Positions 35,281 to 43,946 of a DNA stretch of 64,000 nucleotides are shown one piece after another. How positions within the stretch are numbered: position 1 is the first letter of the stretch; each line of letters begins with the position of its first letter. Source of the stretch: Halobacillus mangrovi (GTDB lineage Bacteria > Bacillota > Bacilli > Bacillales > Halobacillaceae). A program made the translations under genes and the position numbers. The notes under the pieces were generated by a model. The model was not told the DNA's origin, did not search any database, and worked only from the letters and a program-made list of their open reading frames with translations. The stretch is taken from positions 992,001-1,056,000 of the forward strand of contig NZ_CP020772.1 in NCBI RefSeq assembly GCF_002097535.1. Reading direction: 5' to 3'.

Positions 35281-35426
35281 GCGGTCAGACACTTGAATCT
35301 ATTGAACTAGAATGGGTAACAACGTCCTGTTTTTTGTGAAGAAGATTTGTCTGATTGTATCTTTTTATCAATAAACGTACATAAGGTGGTTGAGAACAAT
35401 GGAGTATGTTTATGGAAAGAGGTCAT

Positions 35427-36662
35427 ATGACTAAGAAAATTTTAATTGTCTCTCAGAACTTTTACCCGGAAATCGGCAGCGCAGGGAACCGCATAAAAAA
35501 TATCTATCTTCTTTTAAAAGAAAGTGGATACGATGTGGACGTATTGACGACAGATCCAACATACCCGAATCGAAAATTCTATGAAGATGAGTCCTTCTGG
35601 GATCATGAGGAATTGAATGAAACATCGGATGTGACGAGAATAAAAATCCGTAATCGGAAATATTCCAGAAGCTTTTCCAACCGACTTTACTACTACTTAG
35701 AAATGGCTTCGAAAATGGTCGGCAATATTTTCAGAAGCAAAAAGAAATACGATTATGTATTTACGACATCTCCTCCGATCTTCATTGCCGTTGTCGGCTT
35801 GCTGGCCAAATATAAGTTTGGCGCGAAGCTCATCCTTGATATCCGCGATTTATGGCCAGACTCTCTGAAGGGCGTCGGTGTATTTAATTATCCGTTCATC
35901 ATCAATTTCTTCCACAAGATTGAAAAGGTTCTTTATCGTAAAGCAAATGAAATCATCGTTAATAGTAAAGGCTTTATTGATCACATTACTGACCAAGAAG
36001 AAAATGTACAGGAAAAAATGACTTATGTACCTAATGCAGCAAGAGAACATGAAATCTCTCAATCGAAGTCTGATTCTGAATCGTTCAAAGCGATTTATGC
36101 AGGGAATTTAGGACTTGCGCAAGACAATGAAATGCTCCTGCATTTGGCAGAAAGAATGAAAGAAAGAAATGTGAAGTTAACGATTATGGGATATGGCTAC
36201 TACAGCCACAATTTGAAGGATGAAATGGAAGGACGCGGGCTTGATAATGTGAATTTTGTTCATCCGCGGACGAGAAATGAATGCTTCAAATTGATCTCTG
36301 AGCATCAGGTTGGCATCGTTACACTAGTCGATAAGGATGTCTTTAAAACCGTTTTGCCAGGCAAGATCATCGATTACATGACATGCGGAGTTCCAATTGT
36401 CGGCTCTGTTGCCGGTTTCTCCAAACAGGTCATTGAAGATGAAGATGCTGGCTTCGTATCAGAAACAAAAGATGCTGATGATCTCATTGTCTACGTAGAC
36501 CGATTGAAAAACGATGCGTTACTTCAGAAAAGGATGAGTAAGAACGGGACGAAATATGTAAGAGAACATTTCCTTTGGGAGAACAACATTCAGTCTCTAT
36601 TAAGCTTGATGGAAGCACGTAAAGAGAAAGTACCAAATAAATTACGTAAGGTTGAACTCTAA
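35427..36662 (+). CDS. GT4 glycosyltransferase (WbuB-like)
   Basis: A 411-residue retaining glycosyltransferase with two Rossmann-like halves. The N terminus ILIVSQNFYPEIGSAGNRI binds the acceptor and is typical of WbuB-like enzymes for acetamido sugars. The second half has AIYAGNLGLAQDNEML and a donor-binding region around LPGKIIDYMTCGVPIVGS. ATG at 35427 follows AGAGG; the ATG at 35406 lacks a site. It opens an operon of seven genes and overlaps the next start (TAATG). Confidence 0.85.
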   Translation: MTKKILIVSQNFYPEIGSAGNRIKNIYLLLKESGYDVDVLTTDPTYPNRKFYEDESFWDHEELNETSDVTRIKIRNRKYSRSFSNRLYYYLEMASKMVGNIFRSKKKYDYVFTTSPPIFIAVVGLLAKYKFGAKLILDIRDLWPDSLKGVGVFNYPFIINFFHKIEKVLYRKANEIIVNSKGFIDHITDQEENVQEKMTYVPNAAREHEISQSKSDSESFKAIYAGNLGLAQDNEMLLHLAERMKERNVKLTIMGYGYYSHNLKDEMEGRGLDNVNFVHPRTRNECFKLISEHQVGIVTLVDKDVFKTVLPGKIIDYMTCGVPIVGSVAGFSKQVIEDEDAGFVSETKDADDLIVYVDRLKNDALLQKRMSKNGTKYVREHFLWENNIQSLLSLMEARKEKVPNKLRKVEL

Positions 36663-37951
36663 TGAACAAAAATGTTTGTATGTTTGTATGGAATCACTTC
36701 ACGAATGATGCGAGAGTACTGCGTGAATGCACGGCACTGTCGGAGCAGAATTATAAAGTAGATTTAATTTGTATTCACGACCCTAAAGAAAAGGACCTTC
36801 CCATGTATGAGGAAAGGAATGAGAACTTCAGGGTTTTTCGTGTGCGGAGATATCCGCCGCTGCTGCAGTTTATGCAGAAAGTCTACAGACTCCTCATGAG
36901 AAACAAAGGACTAGGTGCGCTTGTCTTCTTATTATGGTTAGCTTGTCTTTATTTAAATCCTATTTTGGTTGGCGCGCTATCACTAGTTTCTTTTGGTTTA
37001 TTGAAAACGAAAGTCCGAGTTTTATGGATCAGGGGAGAAATCATTGTTCGAATGATAGTAAGAGGATTCCAAAAGAATTATCAATTCTATCATTCGAATG
37101 ACCTCAACACATTACCCCAGGGCTACATATGCTCAAAACTTAGACTGAACAAGAAATCATTAGTCTATGATTCTCACGAAGTGCAAACGAGTCGTACGGG
37201 TTATGAAAGTGGATACCATGCGAAATTAGAAGCTTTTCTTATTAAGAAAATCGATATGATGATTGTCGAGAACCATACACGTGCTCAATACAACGAAGAC
37301 TTGTATGGGTTTTATCCCCATGTCGTCCATAATTACCCTTTTAAACAGGAAGATAAACCTACAGAAGAGACTATTGATCTACGAAAGTTATTAGGACTGC
37401 CTGAAGACGAAAAAATTTTACTCTACCAGGGAGGTATTCAGACAGGCAGAGGATTAGAGAAACTGGTAAAGGCTGCTCCGCTTTTTAAAGAAGGAACGCT
37501 CGTCTTTATCGGTGATGGAAAGATTAAGCATGAACTTGAAAACATGGTTAAAGAAATGGATTTAGGCCATAAGGTGAAATTCCTTCCTAAAGTTCCGCTT
37601 GAGGATTTGCCAAAGTATACGAGAAATGCTTACCTCGGGTTTCAAGTTTTGAATAACGTTTGTTTTAATCACTATTCAGCTTCGTCAAACAAGCTTTTTG
37701 AATATATGATGAGCGGTGTCCCGGTTGTTGCCTGTAGCTTTCCGGAAATCAAACGAGTCGTTGAAGGTGAGAAAATGGGGATTAGTGTAGATTCTCATGA
37801 TTATGAGGACATTGCCAGAGCAGTTAACGATCTTGTTATGAATCCTGAAAAACGACACGAGCTCAGCAAAAATGCGTTTGAAGCTAGAACAAACTATAAC
37901 TGGGATGTTGAAAAAGGTACGTTCACAAAGATCTATCATAGTGTAGGCTGA
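36662..37951 (+). CDS. GT4-type glycosyltransferase with an internal hydrophobic segment
   Basis: A 429-residue enzyme. Its C-terminal half is a GT-B nucleotide-sugar site: LLYQGGIQTGRGLEKL, LVFIGDGKIKHEL, and SNKLFEYMMSGVPVVACSFPEI with the usual E-x7-E spacing. Residues about 80-117 contain two hydrophobic stretches (LVFLLWLACLYLNPILVGALSL) that may dock the enzyme to the membrane. The ATG overlaps the previous stop. It is likely one of the polymerising transferases of the ABC-exported glycan. Donor and linkage cannot be read. Confidence 0.85.
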   Translation: MNKNVCMFVWNHFTNDARVLRECTALSEQNYKVDLICIHDPKEKDLPMYEERNENFRVFRVRRYPPLLQFMQKVYRLLMRNKGLGALVFLLWLACLYLNPILVGALSLVSFGLLKTKVRVLWIRGEIIVRMIVRGFQKNYQFYHSNDLNTLPQGYICSKLRLNKKSLVYDSHEVQTSRTGYESGYHAKLEAFLIKKIDMMIVENHTRAQYNEDLYGFYPHVVHNYPFKQEDKPTEETIDLRKLLGLPEDEKILLYQGGIQTGRGLEKLVKAAPLFKEGTLVFIGDGKIKHELENMVKEMDLGHKVKFLPKVPLEDLPKYTRNAYLGFQVLNNVCFNHYSASSNKLFEYMMSGVPVVACSFPEIKRVVEGEKMGISVDSHDYEDIARAVNDLVMNPEKRHELSKNAFEARTNYNWDVEKGTFTKIYHSVG

Positions 37952-37997
37952 AAACTATTAAATTCATAACACTGACGGAGTGAGAAGGAGTTATAGA

Positions 37998-39536
37998 ATG
38001 ATAAAGACACCACTAGACCGAGTGACGGAAGCTTATGAAGGGAATATGGGAGAAGATTTTAGAAGGAAGACCCGAAGCCGAGTGAACTGGATTGTCAACC
38101 AGGTGAAGGGAACGAAGGTTCTGGATATTGGTTGTTCACAAGGAATCATTCCCATAATCCTCGGCCGGGAAGGAAAAACGATTGATGCGCTGGATATCAT
38201 CAAGGAATCGATCGACTATGCAAAAGAACAACTGAAAAACGAGCACACCTCTGTACAGGAAAACATTAATTTCAGAGTCTCTAATTTCATGACAGAAACG
38301 GAGTTAGAGGGGCAGTACGAAACGGTGCTGATGACAGAAGTGCTAGAGCATATTTCTGACCCGGAAGGCTTTTTAAAGAAGGTTCATGATCACTTGGCAC
38401 CAGAAGGTCGTCTAGTGGTAACGGTCCCTTTCGGCATCAACGATTACTTTGATCACAAGCGAACGTATTTCCTGACGAATTTAGATGAACACCTCTCCGA
38501 GTACTTTACTGTAGAGAATTTCGAATTCCTCGGAGGTTGGACAGGGGTAGTTTGTACAAAGAAATCCACCTCTAAACGGAGAGGGGATAAAGCTTACTCT
38601 GTACAAAATGTTAAAAAACTGGAAAGCTCTTTCTATGAGGTCCAGCGTCAATTATTAAATAAGGTTGAAGACCTCCAAGCGACCTTGAAAACGAAGAATG
38701 ATTATATAAAGAGGTTGGAGAATCAGAGAAAAGAAAAGGACGAGAATAGATCACGAGAGCTTGAGCAGAAAAATAAAGAAATTGAAACGTTAAATGAACG
38801 GCTCATGGATTTCGCTGGAGAACTGAAGAAGAAAGACAAATTTATCCGAGAGCAACAGAAATCCAACAATGATCTTCTTAGTCAGCTTCAGGACCTGGAT
38901 AAAACGATAGAATCTGCTAACAAAAAAGTAGAAAGCCATTTTATAGCTGAATCTCGCAAACTAGAAAAAGAAAGCAGTCAGAAAGATAAAGAAATTGCTG
39001 AACTTAAGCATCAATTGAAAGTTTATCAATTTAAAGAAGAAAAACACCAAGTTTCTCATATATCGAAAGATCAACGAATAGCAAAGCTTGAAGAATCTAT
39101 CGCGTTAAAAAATGATCAGATCGAAGAGCTTAAAGAATCTCTTTCCTCGAGAGACGATCATATCGAAGAACTAAAGGTTTCTCTAGATACAAGAGACCAT
39201 CAAATAGAAGCACTCAAGGATGAACTGCTAGAAGAAATTACGCAAACGTCCACTGAAACGGAAACCGATGATCGAGAAGAAGCAGTTAATATTGATCCTT
39301 TATTGAAGCAGATCCAACGTCTGAAATCAGATCTAAGCAACAGTTTGGATAATGAAGAATCGGCTCTTCAGCAGCTGATAAAAGAAATAGATGAACGGAC
39401 GGCAAATGAACACAGAGTGGAAAGTGCAGAGAGAAAGCTTGCCAATGTTGAGCGGAAATATCTTGCTCTTAAGAATTCAAAATTAGGAAAGCTGACCTTA
39501 AAGTACTGGAAGTTCAGAAACAGAAGAAAGGCCTAA
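37998..39536 (+). CDS. SAM methyltransferase fused to a long coiled coil (candidate chain terminator/ruler)
   Basis: A 512-residue protein. Residues about 20-190 are a class I methyltransferase: VLDIGCSQG (41-49) for SAM binding, MTEVLEHISDPEGFL and EGRLVVTVPFG. Residues about 205-490 are almost uninterrupted heptad-like sequence rich in Glu, Lys, Gln and Leu (IEELKESLSSRDDHIEELKV), a coiled coil of roughly 40 nm. The C terminus is basic with aromatic residues (KLTLKYWKFRNRRKA), suited to membrane contact. The layout recalls WbdD, which caps O-antigen by methylation and uses a coiled coil to measure chain length, but no kinase domain is seen here. ATG at 37998 follows AAGGAG. It lies in the TagGH operon. 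Confidence 0.85.
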   Translation: MIKTPLDRVTEAYEGNMGEDFRRKTRSRVNWIVNQVKGTKVLDIGCSQGIIPIILGREGKTIDALDIIKESIDYAKEQLKNEHTSVQENINFRVSNFMTETELEGQYETVLMTEVLEHISDPEGFLKKVHDHLAPEGRLVVTVPFGINDYFDHKRTYFLTNLDEHLSEYFTVENFEFLGGWTGVVCTKKSTSKRRGDKAYSVQNVKKLESSFYEVQRQLLNKVEDLQATLKTKNDYIKRLENQRKEKDENRSRELEQKNKEIETLNERLMDFAGELKKKDKFIREQQKSNNDLLSQLQDLDKTIESANKKVESHFIAESRKLEKESSQKDKEIAELKHQLKVYQFKEEKHQVSHISKDQRIAKLEESIALKNDQIEELKESLSSRDDHIEELKVSLDTRDHQIEALKDELLEEITQTSTETETDDREEAVNIDPLLKQIQRLKSDLSNSLDNEESALQQLIKEIDERTANEHRVESAERKLANVERKYLALKNSKLGKLTLKYWKFRNRRKA

Positions 39537-39548
39537 AGGAGTCATACT

Positions 39549-41756
39549 ATGATGAACAGAACTGAGATCTTAAACAGATTGCAACAAGTCAGAAAACAGA
39601 AGAAAGAACTTGATACCGAGCAAGCTATTTCTTTGCCAACAAAGACTCATCAGCCACCTGTTTCTAACTTCAAGGATGGTGTCAGTGTGATCATCCCCAC
39701 CTATCAAGGGGAAGAAGTCATTGAGAAGTGTTTAAACTCCCTTCACCGACAGACCTTAGCAAAGGAATTGTTTGAAGTCATTATCATAATGAATGGAGAG
39801 AAAGACTCGACAGAATATCTCATCCAAAAATTCATGAAACGGAACAATATGAATAACATTTCGATGACTTATTCATCGATTGCTAGTGCTTCTTCTGCCA
39901 GAAATATTGGAATTAACCGGGCGAATAGAAAGTATAGCCTCTTCTTGGACGATGATGATTATCTTTCTGATAACTATTTAGAGAAGATGTTAAGTTACGC
40001 AACACCAGAGAATATCGTCTATTCCCAGATTGTAAACGTCGATGCTCAAGGGAAGATTGATGCGGAAAACCCGATTAATAAGCAGATTAAAAAAGCAGCC
40101 GAACAAAATAAGAATGACTTTCCTTCGTTAAGCATGGTGGCTACAATTAATGCGTGTAAACTTGTTCCTACACATGCGGTGAAAAAAGTTAAATATGATC
40201 ACACCCTTAAAAGCGGGGAAGACATCGTTTACTTCATGGACTTATTTGTGGAGAATGATTTGGACTTCAAAGTAGCTCCTATCGAAGATGAAGTTATTTA
40301 CTTCCGTGTCCTGCGTGATAACTCTGTTTCAAGGCAAGGCATGACGTTTGACTTTTTCATTAAACAGCGTTTGGATGTTATCGCATGCTTAGACCGTATG
40401 CTCGGGAAAACGGAGGATAAAGCGAAGATCACGTTTATTAGACAGAAAATCCATGCTCAGTCCGCGTTTTTGAACCGGTATTTGAAAGAGAATAGGGACG
40501 AGAGAGAGCAAGTCATGGAGGAAATTAAAAAACGTGAGTTGTCCTATATCCCGTACCCAATCATCAACCGCGGGCTGGCTAATAAACTAGTTATCTCTTA
40601 TTGCTTCCCTCCGTACGTTGATACCGCGGCAAATGTGATGGCGAAGCGGATTCGGAACATGGACGAAGTGGTCGATGTTGTTTATAACAAAATGGATAAG
40701 GTCAGGAAAAGAGATGACAATGTCAGCCACTTAGTCAATGATTTAATTGAGGAACGAATTGAGATTCCTTCTTATCCGAGTTTCTCAAATTGGAAAGCGA
40801 TTGATCATTTTAGTGATCTAGCTTCTAAGAAGATCAATGCAGAAAAGAAATATGACGAGGTTTACAGTCGGGCGATGTGGCCAGGTTCTCATATTCTGGC
40901 TTACAAATACAAAATAGAAAACCCAGAAGTAAAATGGGTCGCTGAGTTTTCGGATCCTTTACTGCTTGATATTCATGGTAAAGTAAGAGAGGCAAAAATC
41001 GAAGATGAAACTTTCCTTAAACAGGCAAACAAATTGATTAAGAAGCGCTTTAACCTGCCATCTGTTAAGGACAGCAATCTGTTTCTCTGGTGTGAATACT
41101 TGCCGTACCTTTTTGCAGATGAACTTGTGTTTACTAACGAAAACCAGTTAAAATACATGATTGATAGTTTCCCTATCCAACAGGTGAAAAAGATCGTCAT
41201 GGAAAAGGCGGTCGTGTCGGCACATCCACAAGTCGATCATAGTTATTACGAGTTAAAGGAAGCGGCCTATCAAGTGGATGAAGACTATGTGAATTTCGCT
41301 TATTTCGGGAACTTCTACAGTACTAGAAACCTGGATGATCTATTCGTCGGTCTTGAAAATGTAAGTCAAACGGTAAGAGACCATGTGAAGCTGCACATCT
41401 TTACGGGCGATCCAACTCCGCTGAGAGAAGATCTGAAGGGTAGCGAAATAGAAGATCATGTTGAGGTTAACCCTTATGTAAGCTATACAGAATTCCTGAA
41501 TCTTACAACGAAGTTTGACTGCCTTGTTGTGAATGATGCAAAAACGAAAGATAGTAAACCGTTAAACCCGTATCTGCCTTCCAAACTGAGTGATTATATC
41601 GGAAGCGGAAGTAAAATATGGGGTATCTATGAAGAAGGCAGTATCCTTAGCAGCTATCGATTAAGTTATAAGTCTGAGTTAGGAAATATCGAGCAAGCAA
41701 CTGGAGTTTTTGAAAAAGCTGTAAATGAAAAGAAAGATTTACTCGTAACCGTATAA
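39549..41756 (+). CDS. Bifunctional-looking glycosyltransferase: GT2 domain plus GT-B-like domain
   Basis: A 735-residue protein. Residues about 38-300 form a GT2 (GT-A fold) domain: VSVIIPTYQGEEVIEKCLNSL, RNIGINRANRKYS and the metal-binding DDDD of LFLDDDDYL, followed by KSGEDIVYFMDLF. From about residue 340 (KLVISYCFPPYVDTAANVMAKRI) a second domain resembles the acceptor half of GT4 enzymes and ends with PLNPYLPSKLSDYIGSGSKIW, a donor-site-like segment. A fused pair could add two residues of a repeat unit, as polymerising enzymes of ABC-exported glycans do. AAAGGAG precedes ATG ATG at 39549. Confidence 0.82.
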   Translation: MMNRTEILNRLQQVRKQKKELDTEQAISLPTKTHQPPVSNFKDGVSVIIPTYQGEEVIEKCLNSLHRQTLAKELFEVIIIMNGEKDSTEYLIQKFMKRNNMNNISMTYSSIASASSARNIGINRANRKYSLFLDDDDYLSDNYLEKMLSYATPENIVYSQIVNVDAQGKIDAENPINKQIKKAAEQNKNDFPSLSMVATINACKLVPTHAVKKVKYDHTLKSGEDIVYFMDLFVENDLDFKVAPIEDEVIYFRVLRDNSVSRQGMTFDFFIKQRLDVIACLDRMLGKTEDKAKITFIRQKIHAQSAFLNRYLKENRDEREQVMEEIKKRELSYIPYPIINRGLANKLVISYCFPPYVDTAANVMAKRIRNMDEVVDVVYNKMDKVRKRDDNVSHLVNDLIEERIEIPSYPSFSNWKAIDHFSDLASKKINAEKKYDEVYSRAMWPGSHILAYKYKIENPEVKWVAEFSDPLLLDIHGKVREAKIEDETFLKQANKLIKKRFNLPSVKDSNLFLWCEYLPYLFADELVFTNENQLKYMIDSFPIQQVKKIVMEKAVVSAHPQVDHSYYELKEAAYQVDEDYVNFAYFGNFYSTRNLDDLFVGLENVSQTVRDHVKLHIFTGDPTPLREDLKGSEIEDHVEVNPYVSYTEFLNLTTKFDCLVVNDAKTKDSKPLNPYLPSKLSDYIGSGSKIWGIYEEGSILSSYRLSYKSELGNIEQATGVFEKAVNEKKDLLVTV

Positions 41757-41852
41757 TATATGAGGTTCTCTGATGTATTACGTTTTTTAAAATCAGCACG
41801 TTTTGAATTGAACATTACATCACGAGTTGCTTAATTACAGGAGGAAATTGAC

Positions 41853-43130
41853 ATGAAAATCAGTACAATTGGATTGGGATATATTGGTCTTCCCACATCT
41901 GTAATGTTTGCCAAATATGGAGTAGAGGTCGTAGGCGTGGATGTGAACCCATCCGTCATTCAATCCTTGAACGAAGGTCAAATTCATATCGAAGAGCCTG
42001 GCTTGCAAGAAGCTTTGACCGAGGTTGTAGAAAAAGGGAACTTCAAGGCATCCACTCAACCAGAAAAATCCGATGCCTTTATCGTAGCCGTTCCAACTCC
42101 GAACATGGATGATGAACATAAATCATGCGATTTGACTTATGTAAAGGATGCAGTTAAAAATACGATTCCTTATCTGGAAAAAGGAAATGTGCTTATTGTT
42201 GAATCTACGATTGCCCCAAGAACCATGGATGATCATGTGAAGCCGTTGATTGAAGAAGCAGGCTTTGTGATTGGAGAGGACGTGTACCTTGTCCACTGTC
42301 CAGAGCGTGTTCTTCCTGGACAAATTATGCATGAATTGATTTATAACAACCGTATCGTAGGCGGAGTAACGCCAGCATGTACAGAAGCAGGAGCAAAAGT
42401 GTACGAGACGTTCGTAGAAGGCGAAATCATCAAGACAAATGCAAAAACTGCTGAAATGTCGAAACTTATGGAAAACACCTATCGAGATGTGAATATTGCC
42501 TTAGCAAATGAACTGACAAAAGTGTGTAATGAACTGGATATTAACGCTCTAGATGTTGTTGAAATGGCGAACAAGCACCCGCGTGTCAACCTTCACACAC
42601 CTGGACCTGGAGTAGGCGGCCACTGTCTTGCAGTCGATCCGTACTTTATTGTGTCCAAAGCACCAGAAACGGCCCAGTTGATTAACCTGGCCCGCTCTGT
42701 CAATGTGTCCATGCCGGAATATGTGGTCGGTAACGTACACAAGCTGATGAAAAATGTAGACGGTAAAACAGTGACGGTATTTGGTCTTGCTTACAAAGGA
42801 AACGTTGATGATATCCGTGAAAGCCCTGCTATGGAAATTTACGAAATGCTTAAAGAACAAAGTAACTTTGAAGTACGTGCCTATGACCCGCATGTCACTG
42901 CAGATATGGTGGAAGCAGATTTAGAGACTGCCGTAAAAGGCTCTGATTTAGTCCTTATCTTAACGGATCATAACGAATTCAAAGAGCTGGACTGGAACCA
43001 ATTAAACTCTATGAACAACGTGCAAGTGTTCGATACGAAAAATGTCGTCTCCAATGCCACAGATGAGGTGCAGTATATTAATTTTGGCAATCTCCATAAA
43101 TATACGAAGAAAGAACATGTATTGGTATGA
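41853..43130 (+). CDS. wecC: UDP-N-acetyl-D-mannosamine dehydrogenase (copy 2)
   Basis: A 425-residue paralogue of the 2639 gene. Motifs are GLGYIGLPTSVMFAKYG, IEEPGLQEAL, VHCPERVLPG and GVGGHCLAVDPYF with the catalytic Cys258, then FGLAYKGNVDDIRESP. It should make UDP-ManNAcA for the ABC-exported polymer of the same operon. The AVDPYF ending differs from AVDPWF of copy 1, so a distinct substrate such as another UDP-HexNAc is possible. ACAGGAGG precedes ATG at 41853, and the stop overlaps the tagG-like start by 4 bases. About 95 non-coding bases lie before it, where a second promoter may be present. Confidence 0.87.
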   Translation: MKISTIGLGYIGLPTSVMFAKYGVEVVGVDVNPSVIQSLNEGQIHIEEPGLQEALTEVVEKGNFKASTQPEKSDAFIVAVPTPNMDDEHKSCDLTYVKDAVKNTIPYLEKGNVLIVESTIAPRTMDDHVKPLIEEAGFVIGEDVYLVHCPERVLPGQIMHELIYNNRIVGGVTPACTEAGAKVYETFVEGEIIKTNAKTAEMSKLMENTYRDVNIALANELTKVCNELDINALDVVEMANKHPRVNLHTPGPGVGGHCLAVDPYFIVSKAPETAQLINLARSVNVSMPEYVVGNVHKLMKNVDGKTVTVFGLAYKGNVDDIRESPAMEIYEMLKEQSNFEVRAYDPHVTADMVEADLETAVKGSDLVLILTDHNEFKELDWNQLNSMNNVQVFDTKNVVSNATDEVQYINFGNLHKYTKKEHVLV

Positions 43131-43930
43131 CGTCGGTCTTTAAAATTTTTAAAGAACAATTTCTACATCTCCCTTTAATATTGAGACTCGCGATCTACGA
43201 TATTAAAGGGAGCTATCAAATGCACTATTTAGGCATTCTCTGGCAGTTTATCAATCCTTTAATTCAAGTGTGCGTCTATTGGTTCGTCTTTGGCGTTGGC
43301 TTAAGGCAAGTCGGGACTGTCGGAGATACCCCTTTTATCGTGTTTTTGTTATTAGGGTTAGTCCCGTGGTTCTTTATAGCTCCCACGATTATTCAGGGAT
43401 CGAATAGTGTATACAGCAAAGTAAACCTCGTATCGAAAATGAAATTCCCTGTCAGTGTCCTTCCATCGATTACGATCCTTGGAAACATGTTTAATTTCTT
43501 TTTGATGCTGGGAATCTTAGGAGTCGTTCTCTTTTTCTATGAGATCAATCCGGGGATTTATATCCTGCAGCTACCTTACTATATTGCGAGCTTATTTATA
43601 TTTTTATTTGCCTTTACTTTGTTATCGAGCACGATCTCTGCAATCATTAGGGATTACCAGTTAATGCTTCAGTCTGTTGTTCGTATGTTGTTTTTCTTGA
43701 CCCCGATTTTCTGGAGTATAAAGAGCTTTCCTGAAACGGTTCAAAGTATCATTAAGCTGAATCCTTTAGCTTATATTGTATCGGGATTTAGGGATACGTT
43801 CTTAGCACAAGGGTGGTTCTTTGAAGACTGGCAGTATATGCTTTATTTCTGGTCCCTCACCTTTCTTGTACTGGTGATCGGTTCCATGCTGCATGAGAAT
43901 TTCAAAGATAAATTTGTGGACTACTTGTAA
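43127..43930 (+). CDS. TagG-like ABC-2 transporter permease for glycan export
   Basis: A 267-residue permease with about six membrane segments and the signature IKGSYQMHYLGILWQFINPLIQVCVYWFVFG at the N terminus (only the middle part, LGILWQFINPLIQ, is diagnostic) plus LNPLAYIVSGFRD near the C terminus. The family (TagG, RfbD/Wzm, KpsM) exports lipid-linked polymers made fully in the cytoplasm. It overlaps the upstream dehydrogenase by 4 bases and is followed by its ATPase. No CDP-glycerol polymerases are present, so the cargo is likely an amino-sugar or uronic-acid polymer rather than classical poly(glycerol phosphate). Confidence 0.88.
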   Translation: MTSVFKIFKEQFLHLPLILRLAIYDIKGSYQMHYLGILWQFINPLIQVCVYWFVFGVGLRQVGTVGDTPFIVFLLLGLVPWFFIAPTIIQGSNSVYSKVNLVSKMKFPVSVLPSITILGNMFNFFLMLGILGVVLFFYEINPGIYILQLPYYIASLFIFLFAFTLLSSTISAIIRDYQLMLQSVVRMLFFLTPIFWSIKSFPETVQSIIKLNPLAYIVSGFRDTFLAQGWFFEDWQYMLYFWSLTFLVLVIGSMLHENFKDKFVDYL

Positions 43931-43946
43931 TATGGAGGCTTACGAA

